Shown here piece after piece: positions 13,843 through 18,248 of a stretch of 18,248 nt of DNA. This stretch comes from an uncultured Bacilli bacterium (GTDB lineage Bacteria; Bacillota_I; Bacilli_A; RF39; UBA660). The position numbers were made by a program, and so were the translations under genes. The notes below the pieces were generated by a model. That model was not told the origin of the DNA, searched no databases, and saw only the letters and a program-made list of their open reading frames with translations. The stretch is from assembly GCA_944363865.1 (NCBI GenBank), contig CALVVN010000049.1, positions 1 through 18,248 on the forward strand, written 5' to 3'. The number at the start of each line of letters is the position of its first letter. The first letter of the stretch is position 1.

Positions 13843-14574
13843 TCGTTTTTTTCTGAATAAGATTTTGTAAAAAATTATTATAACGATCAGTGATAATATT
13901 CCGATAGTAAACAAGTTAATTATTTTTTCATTTTTTGTTAATGAAGTTTGACCAAAAATATTTTTTTCATCTGTTATTTGATTAAATGTTTTTATTGTTT
14001 TATTAACATTTATTTTATATGTATTACTAGATGAGCCATCTTCTGAAATTACTTTTATTTCAATAATATTTTTTGATTTATTTAAGTTTGTTCCTCCGCT
14101 TTGTATTGTATATGAATCTAAGTTAAATGGAGTATAATCTATTACCAACTCTTCTATATCTTCATCTATGTTTACTTGATATTCAAAGACGTCGTATTTA
14201 AAATCTAAATCTATTCCTTCAATTATTAACTCTCTTAAATAGGCATTGTCTTCACTTTCGTTTAATAAACCTCTTTGTATATTTAATTTGTATTCTGTTA
14301 CCTTATTTTCATTATCTATTACTCTAATTACGTGATATGTTATCCCATCATCTAAAGTTATAACCCCTTCATTTTCCACTGAGACATCTGTTTCTTCCTT
14401 TACGGCGCTTATCTCTATTTTATTAATATTATCTGATATGTAAACATTGTATTGTTTAATGTTTTTACTAAATGACGGAATTAATTCACCACTACTAAGT
14501 TCTATATCTGTTATGGCCTTTGCTTCAATGCATGAAAAAAAACATAATAATGTGATTAATATTAGTTTCTTCAT
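13828..14574 (-). CDS. Secreted membrane-anchored protein with two cadherin-like beta-sandwich domains
   Basis: The 248-residue protein has a signal peptide (1-20), two cadherin-like beta-sandwich units (about 22-101 and 112-191), and a C-terminal membrane helix (219-240) with a basic tail. The first unit shows the typical SSGELIPSFSKNIKQYNVYI opening and closes with TEYKLNIQRG; the second has FKYDVFEYQVNID and SSSNTYKINVN. Such domains are common in Firmicute surface proteins and are thought to serve as binding or spacer modules. GAGGAG lies before the ATG, nine bases after the phosphorylase stop, so the two genes are cotranscribed. Its topology matches the WSDWS protein at 6998-8131. The role is unknown. 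Confidence 0.82.
   Translation of the reverse strand: MKKLILITLLCFFSCIEAKAITDIELSSGELIPSFSKNIKQYNVYISDNINKIEISAVKEETDVSVENEGVITLDDGITYHVIRVIDNENKVTEYKLNIQRGLLNESEDNAYLRELIIEGIDLDFKYDVFEYQVNIDEDIEELVIDYTPFNLDSYTIQSGGTNLNKSKNIIEIKVISEDGSSSNTYKINVNKTIKTFNQITDEKNIFGQTSLTKNEKIINLFTIGILSLIVIIIFYKILFRKKRLVSR
13830..13852 (+). terminator. Terminator inside the VanY-gene 3' end
   Basis: AACGACT (13830-13836) and AGTCGTT (13841-13847) form a seven-base stem with a short loop and a run of T to 13852. The stem consists of the last codons of the VanY-type gene and also encodes the C-terminal residues of the convergent cadherin-like protein. Confidence 0.75.
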
Positions 14575-14583
14575 ATTCTCTCC

Positions 14584-15870
14584 TCATAATATTACATCTA
14601 TTATTATGCTCTTTTCTTTATTCTTAATTCCTGTTATTTCAAAAGCATCAAGTATTTTTTCTTTTATTAGTTCTTTTTTTATTGTTTCATTATAATATAT
14701 AGTTGCTAACTTTTCACCATTAGTTATTTTATCATTTATTGTCTTATTTAATACTATCCCTGCTGCATAATCCACTTCAGTTCTTTTGTCAGTTCTATTA
14801 ACGCCTATTTCACTACATATTTCTGCTAATTTTTCTGCGTCAATATTATTTATAAAACCGTTTTTATCACTTATAACTTCAAAAGTGCTAGCTTTTTCTT
14901 TTAAATTATTTGGATTGCCTCCTTGTGATTTAATCCATTTTTTGAATACATCATAGGCCTCATTATTATCTAAAACTCTTTTAGCATTTTTGTATGCTTC
15001 CTTTAAAGGTATATTATTACCTAGACTTATCATGTATGATGATATTGTTAATGAGAGTGTTTCCAACCTTTTATCTCTATATTTTCCACTTAGAAAATCC
15101 ATTGTTTCTTTTACTTCTAACGAATTACCAATACTTCTTCCTAAAGGGACATTCATATCAGTCATTATAACTGCAACTGATTTGTTCCAATACTTTCCAA
15201 TTTTTATCATAATTTTTGCAAGTTTTTTCGCCGATTTTGCATCTTTCATAAAGGCACCTTTTCCTACTTTTAAATCTATGATTATAACGTTTGAACCACT
15301 TGCAATTTTTTTACTCATAATGCTACTTGCTATTAATGGAATTGAATCTACTGCACCTATTTTATCTCTTAATGCATATATTTTTTTGTCTGCTACAGCT
15401 ACTCTCTCTGTCTGACTTATCACAGATACCCCTATATCGTTTACTTGTTTTATGAACTCTTCTTTATTTAGATTCACATTGTAACCATTTATACTTTCTA
15501 ATTTATCTATTGTTCCTCCAGTTAATCCTAGACTTCTACTACTCATTTTAGCAACTCCTAAACCATTGGCAGCTACTATTGGCGAAACAATTAATGTTAT
15601 TTTGTCGCCTACACCTCCAGTAGAATGTTTATCAACAATTATTCTATTAAGGTCTTCAAATACAATGAACTCACCACTTTTAATCATTGAATTTGTTAAA
15701 TATAGCGTTTCTTTATATGATAGACCTTTATTATATATTAACATTAGAAAAGTAGACATTTCTTCTTCGCTAATTTTTCCATTTGTAAAATTAGTTATTA
15801 TATAATTTATTTCTTCAAACTTTAATCTTTTATTTTTTTTCATTTTTTCTATAATTAAATCATAGTTCAT
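14584..15870 (-). CDS. pdp: Pyrimidine-nucleoside phosphorylase
   Basis: This enzyme splits uridine, deoxyuridine and thymidine with phosphate into base and (deoxy)ribose-1-phosphate, for nucleoside salvage. The 428-residue length is normal. Motifs are KHSTGGVGDK (81-90, with the catalytic His82), SRSLGLTGGTIDKLES (111-126), the pocket residues Arg168 in YALRD, Ser183 and Lys187 in DSIPLIASSIMSKKIASG, and the loop KVGKGAFMK. In the better known enzymes the second motif reads GLGHTGGT; here the His is Leu, a change also seen in some other Firmicute sequences as I recall. AGGTG lies upstream of the ATG. The gene follows ssb by 33 bases and precedes the cadherin-like gene by 9, so all three look like one operon. 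Confidence 0.94.
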   Translation of the reverse strand: MNYDLIIEKMKKNKRLKFEEINYIITNFTNGKISEEEMSTFLMLIYNKGLSYKETLYLTNSMIKSGEFIVFEDLNRIIVDKHSTGGVGDKITLIVSPIVAANGLGVAKMSSRSLGLTGGTIDKLESINGYNVNLNKEEFIKQVNDIGVSVISQTERVAVADKKIYALRDKIGAVDSIPLIASSIMSKKIASGSNVIIIDLKVGKGAFMKDAKSAKKLAKIMIKIGKYWNKSVAVIMTDMNVPLGRSIGNSLEVKETMDFLSGKYRDKRLETLSLTISSYMISLGNNIPLKEAYKNAKRVLDNNEAYDVFKKWIKSQGGNPNNLKEKASTFEVISDKNGFINNIDAEKLAEICSEIGVNRTDKRTEVDYAAGIVLNKTINDKITNGEKLATIYYNETIKKELIKEKILDAFEITGIKNKEKSIIIDVIL

Positions 15871-15903
15871 ATTATCACCTATGATTTAATTATATATTAT
15901 TAT

Positions 15904-16263
15904 TTATTTTGATTCTACATTTTTCTTAGAAACTTGTTCTTCTACTTTTTTGCTGGACAAAAATGTAACTTTTTCTGCAATAATTTCAATTATAAACTTT
16001 GTCTCATTATTATCTGTTTCATACTTTCTACTTTCTATTCTTCCTTTGATTCCAATTACATCGCCTTTTTTACAATATTCACAAGTGTTTTCAGCAATAC
16101 CATTCCATAAAACTACGTTTATAAAGTCAGTTTCATATTCACCATTATAGTTTTTATAACTTCTACCCACAGCAATAGTTACTATTGTTCTTTTGTTACC
16201 TTTTTCGGTTTCAATTATTTCCGGTTCTTTTACTAGTCTTCCTACTAATAAAACATTATTCAT
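15904..16263 (-). CDS. ssb: Single-stranded DNA-binding protein, short form without acidic tip
   Basis: An OB-fold SSB of 119 residues: MNNVLLVGRLVKEPEI, TIVTIAVGRSYKNYNGEYETDFINVVLWNGIAENTCEYCKKGD, then GIKGRIESRKYE. The usual Gly/Gln-rich linker and the acidic DDDIPF-type tip, which recruits repair and replication partners, are absent; the protein ends in Lys/Glu-rich residues. This matches accessory SSBs such as SsbB of B. subtilis (competence), while the essential SSB is usually next to rpsF and rpsR, which are not here. AGGAGGTG lies before the ATG. It heads an operon with the phosphorylase and the cadherin-like gene. Confidence 0.92.
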   Translation of the reverse strand: MNNVLLVGRLVKEPEIIETEKGNKRTIVTIAVGRSYKNYNGEYETDFINVVLWNGIAENTCEYCKKGDVIGIKGRIESRKYETDNNETKFIIEIIAEKVTFLSSKKVEEQVSKKNVESK

Positions 16264-16292
16264 TTTCTCACCTCCTTAAAATGCACTTTATC

Positions 16293-16321
16293 ATATTATT
16301 TTTTTATTATCAAACTGCCAA
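16293..16321 (-). promoter_or_regulatory. Promoter of the ssb-pdp operon
   Basis: On the minus strand TTGGCA (16316-16321) and TAATAT (16293-16298) are 17 bases apart, 30 bases before the ssb start. The -35 is good (5 of 6) and the -10 moderate. Confidence 0.4.
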
Positions 16322-16370
16322 AAATTATTTGTTGCAAGTTTTTATTTTAAAATACTTATTTATTTATATA

Positions 16371-16400
16371 AAAAAAGTATACTTTATAATATACTTTTTT
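16371..16400 (-). terminator. Terminator of the cysteine desulfurase gene
   Basis: AAAAAAGTATA (16371-16381) pairs with TATACTTTTTT (16390-16400) around an eight-base loop, with T-runs on both sides. It starts 20 bases beyond the desulfurase stop. Confidence 0.7.
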
Positions 16401-16419
16401 ATATATTCTCTATTATTAG

Positions 16420-17610
16420 TTAAAAATCATATAATTTATATTTATCTTTAAGACAATATATTAAATAATCAATTTCTTCATATGTATTATAAAAATATAA
16501 ACTTATTCTTACAGTATCATCAAATCCGCTTTCATCTTTTAACATTTTTACACAATGTTTTCCACTTCTTACACAAATTCCTTTGCTATTTAAATATAAT
16601 CCTACATCTCCCGCGAATAGATCTTTAACTTTTATTAGTACTATTCCTGAATCACTTGTTGGATTCAAAACTTCTACGTATGGTATTTTCTTTAATTCTT
16701 TTATTAAATAATTTTTTAAATATTTTTCACTTCTTTCTATATTCTCTATTCCAACTTTTTCTATGTATTCTATTGCATGTTTGAATGCTATAATGCCATT
16801 TATATTTGGGGTACCCGCTTCAAACCTGTATGGAATTGTTGTTAGTTCGATTCCATGTTCGTCATAGCTTTCATTCATTCCTCCGCCTACTTTTTTAGGA
16901 ATCATTTTTTTTAATAATTCATATTTTCCGTATAGCACCCCAACCCCAGTAGGTCCACACATTTTGTGTGCTGAAAAAGCAAGAAAATCACAATCCAAAT
17001 CTTTAACGTCTGTTTTTATGTGTGGCACTGATTGTGCACCATCAACTACTACATAAATATTATTATTGTGCGCTAGTGTTGTTATTTCTTTTATATCTCT
17101 TTTATCTCCTATAACATTTGTGATATGTGCTAGTGATATTACTTTAGTTTTTGTAGTTATTAGATTTTTGATATTATCAATTGTTATTTTATTTTCTTCA
17201 TTTAAAGGTATATATTTTATTTTTAAACCTTTTTTTAATGAAAGCATTATCCATGGTAATATATTTGAGGCATGCTCTGACTTGGAAAGTAAGATTTCAT
17301 CGTCTTTTTTTAACATTGGTTCAAAGAAATTATCAACTATCATATTTAATGAATCTGTCGCATTCATGGTGAATATTATTTCTTCTTTGAGTTTTGCATT
17401 TATAAATCTTCTTACACATTCTCTCGTTTTATCTATTTCATCATCAACTTTAAAACTTATGTTATAATCTCCTCTATGTGAATTTGCAGTAAAGTTAATG
17501 TTGTAATCAATAAGACTGTTTATAACTTTTTTTGGTTTAAATGTAGTTGCAGCATTATCAAAGTAAACTAATCCTTTTTTCAACATTGGAAAGTCTTCGT
17601 CGTAGTTCAT
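16420..17610 (-). CDS. sufS: Cysteine desulfurase, SufS/Csd type (class V aminotransferase)
   Basis: This PLP enzyme takes sulfur from cysteine as a persulfide for Fe-S clusters and other thio-compounds. The 396-residue length is normal. YFDNAATTFKP opens the protein; SEHASN, VVVDGAQSVPH (Asp190) and FSAHKMCGPTG with the PLP lysine Lys216 follow. The active-site cysteine is Cys353 in CVRSGKHCVK, and TVRISLYFYNT ends the fold. These place it in group II (SufS/CsdA). No sufB, sufC, sufD or sufU lies in the window, so it may be orphaned or a Csd-like paralogue. The start at 17610 follows GGAGAGTGATAAT; the ATG at 17625 overlaps the ribosome site. Confidence 0.93.
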   Translation of the reverse strand: MNYDEDFPMLKKGLVYFDNAATTFKPKKVINSLIDYNINFTANSHRGDYNISFKVDDEIDKTRECVRRFINAKLKEEIIFTMNATDSLNMIVDNFFEPMLKKDDEILLSKSEHASNILPWIMLSLKKGLKIKYIPLNEENKITIDNIKNLITTKTKVISLAHITNVIGDKRDIKEITTLAHNNNIYVVVDGAQSVPHIKTDVKDLDCDFLAFSAHKMCGPTGVGVLYGKYELLKKMIPKKVGGGMNESYDEHGIELTTIPYRFEAGTPNINGIIAFKHAIEYIEKVGIENIERSEKYLKNYLIKELKKIPYVEVLNPTSDSGIVLIKVKDLFAGDVGLYLNSKGICVRSGKHCVKMLKDESGFDDTVRISLYFYNTYEEIDYLIYCLKDKYKLYDF

Positions 17611-17625
17611 ATTATCACTCTCCAT

Positions 17626-17654
17626 ACTATAATTTATGGCTTTTATTTTGTTAA
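17626..17654 (-). promoter_or_regulatory. Promoter of the cysteine desulfurase gene
   Basis: On the minus strand TTAACA (17649-17654) and TATAGT (17626-17631) are 17 bases apart. The -10 lies only four bases before the GGAG ribosome site, so the leader would be minimal; this casts some doubt. The same stretch contains CATAAATTATA, shared with the collagen-gene promoter. Confidence 0.4.
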
Positions 17655-17682
17655 GTATATAGCAAATGTTGATTTTTTATAT

Positions 17683-17688
17683 TATAAT
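17683..17688 (+). promoter_or_regulatory. -10 box of the HIT gene
   Basis: A perfect TATAAT lies a few bases before the GGTG ribosome site of the HIT gene. The -35 position holds TAGCAA, a poor match. Confidence 0.35.
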
Positions 17689-17705
17689 TAAAGTGGTGAT
17701 TATAT

Positions 17706-18074
17706 ATGGATAATTGTATTTTTTGTAAAATTGTTAATAAAGAGATTAATAGTAAAATAGTTTATGAAGATGATTTAGTAATAGCTTTTTTAGATTTGAA
17801 TCAAGATTGTCCTGGTCATTGTTTGATAATTCCTAAAGAACATGTTTTAAGTTTACATGACATAAGTGAATCTGTTTTAAATCATATATTAAAGGTTGCA
17901 AATGAGCTATATTATAATTTTGAAAATAGTCTTAACTGTGATGGTTTAACTTTGCTTCAAAATAATGGATGTGCTCAAGATGTTAAACATTTTCATTTGC
18001 ATTTATTACCAAAATATTTGAAAAAACCTGATTTATCTGTTGATGAGATTTATACTAAAATAATAACAAAATAA
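17706..18074 (+). CDS. HIT-family nucleotide hydrolase (HinT-like)
   Basis: HIT proteins hydrolyse nucleoside phosphoramidates and adenylated amines. The 122-residue protein shows CIFCKI near the start (Cys4 and Cys7, often zinc-binding in bacterial members), the strand VIAFLDLNQDCPGHCLIIPKEH, and the histidine triad HFHLHLLP (His95, His97, His99), with the catalytic His in the middle. GGTG lies before the ATG. It diverges from the cysteine desulfurase gene, and both share a 95-bp control region. The substrate is not predictable. Confidence 0.95.
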   Translation: MDNCIFCKIVNKEINSKIVYEDDLVIAFLDLNQDCPGHCLIIPKEHVLSLHDISESVLNHILKVANELYYNFENSLNCDGLTLLQNNGCAQDVKHFHLHLLPKYLKKPDLSVDEIYTKIITK

Positions 18075-18095
18075 AAGAGGAAATTTCCTCTTTTT
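18073..18095. terminator. Bidirectional terminator between HIT and the small spore-protein gene
   Basis: AAAAGAGG (18073-18080) and CCTCTTTT (18087-18094) flank AAATTT, a perfect palindrome with T and A runs outside. It touches the stop codons of both convergent genes. Confidence 0.8.
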
Positions 18096-18225
18096 ACCAT
18101 CCTACAAAAGCACCAAATATAATTGCTAGTAAGATGAATAATATTAATATGATAAAAAAACTATTTCCATAACTATTTGTACCACATCCACAAGATGTTG
18201 GTGCACAATTACAGTTATTAGCCAC
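18094..18225 (-). CDS. Tiny YjcZ/SscA-like sporulation membrane protein, Cys-rich head
   Basis: A 43-residue protein starts with GTG at 18225, nine bases after AGGAGG. Residues 1-22 hold four cysteines in the pattern CNC, CGC (5, 7, 12, 14) among Asn, Gly, Ser and Thr. Residues 23-43 are one hydrophobic helix, SFFIILILFILLAIIFGAFVGW. That segment strongly resembles the conserved helix of the tiny YjcZ/SscA proteins (FALIVVLFILLIIVGA-type), which associate with spores in Bacillus. The usual Gly/Tyr-rich head is here replaced by paired cysteines, which could cross-link. The stop overlaps the HIT-gene terminator. Its promoter lies beyond the window. Confidence 0.78.
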   Translation of the reverse strand: MANNCNCAPTSCGCGTNSYGNSFFIILILFILLAIIFGAFVGW

Positions 18226-18248
18226 TTATTAACACCTCCTTAGAGTTA

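Noticed and set aside
14584..15870. Inactivated nucleoside phosphorylase because GHTGGT reads GLTGGT
   Set aside because: The catalytic His82 in KHSTGG, Arg168, Ser183 and Lys187 are all present; the changed His is not the catalytic one and varies in the family.

Overview
The window looks like chromosomal DNA of an endospore-forming, very AT-rich Firmicute, probably an uncultured gut-type Bacilli or Erysipelotrichia-like lineage. The lineage is inference. What is seen is a strong A/T bias, AGGAGG/AGGTG ribosome sites before nearly every gene, and a dense set of sporulation genes. TGA is a normal stop codon here: spoIIAA, spoVAC, spoVAD, mscS-like and deoA/pdp all end in TGA, several in ATGA overlaps. 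A Mollicutes-type code is therefore excluded.

Layout, left to right. (1) 1-1642: a membrane-anchored HTH regulator and a small membrane protein whose outer domains look related. (2) 1744-4107: scpB, scpA (condensin partners of SMC) and an unknown single-pass membrane protein, one minus-strand unit with its own promoter at 4079-4107. (3) 4137-6987: a compact sporulation operon, spoIIAA-sigF-spoVAC-spoVAD-spoVAE, most genes overlapping by ATGA. The anti-sigma factor gene spoIIAB, normally between spoIIAA and sigF, is absent here, and a sigma-G-type promoter sits just upstream of spoVAC. (4) 6998-8131: an unknown secreted, C-terminally anchored protein with a WSDWS motif. (5) 8203-10073: a two-gene cassette of a GPT/GAT-rich collagen-like protein (exosporium/BclA type) and a glycosyltransferase with TPR-like repeats, closed by a strong terminator. 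(6) 10068-11320: dacF (D-Ala-D-Ala carboxypeptidase) on the plus strand, converging on an RDD protein and a mechanosensitive channel. (7) 12845-13852: a second D,D-carboxypeptidase of the VanY type, converging on a cadherin-like membrane protein that shares an operon with pyrimidine-nucleoside phosphorylase and a short SSB. (8) 16371-18248: cysteine desulfurase, a divergent HIT hydrolase, and a 43-residue Cys-rich YjcZ/SscA-like spore protein.

The sporulation theme is consistent. It includes forespore sigma control (SpoIIAA, SigF), dipicolinate uptake (SpoVA), spore peptidoglycan tailoring (DacF, perhaps VanY), spore-surface collagen with its probable glycosyltransferase, and a small coat-type membrane protein. 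Most oddities concern how this programme is reduced or rearranged: no spoIIAB, dacF inverted, a collagen protein without a C-terminal globular domain, and very short leaders. No tRNA, rRNA, CRISPR array or intact transposon was seen.
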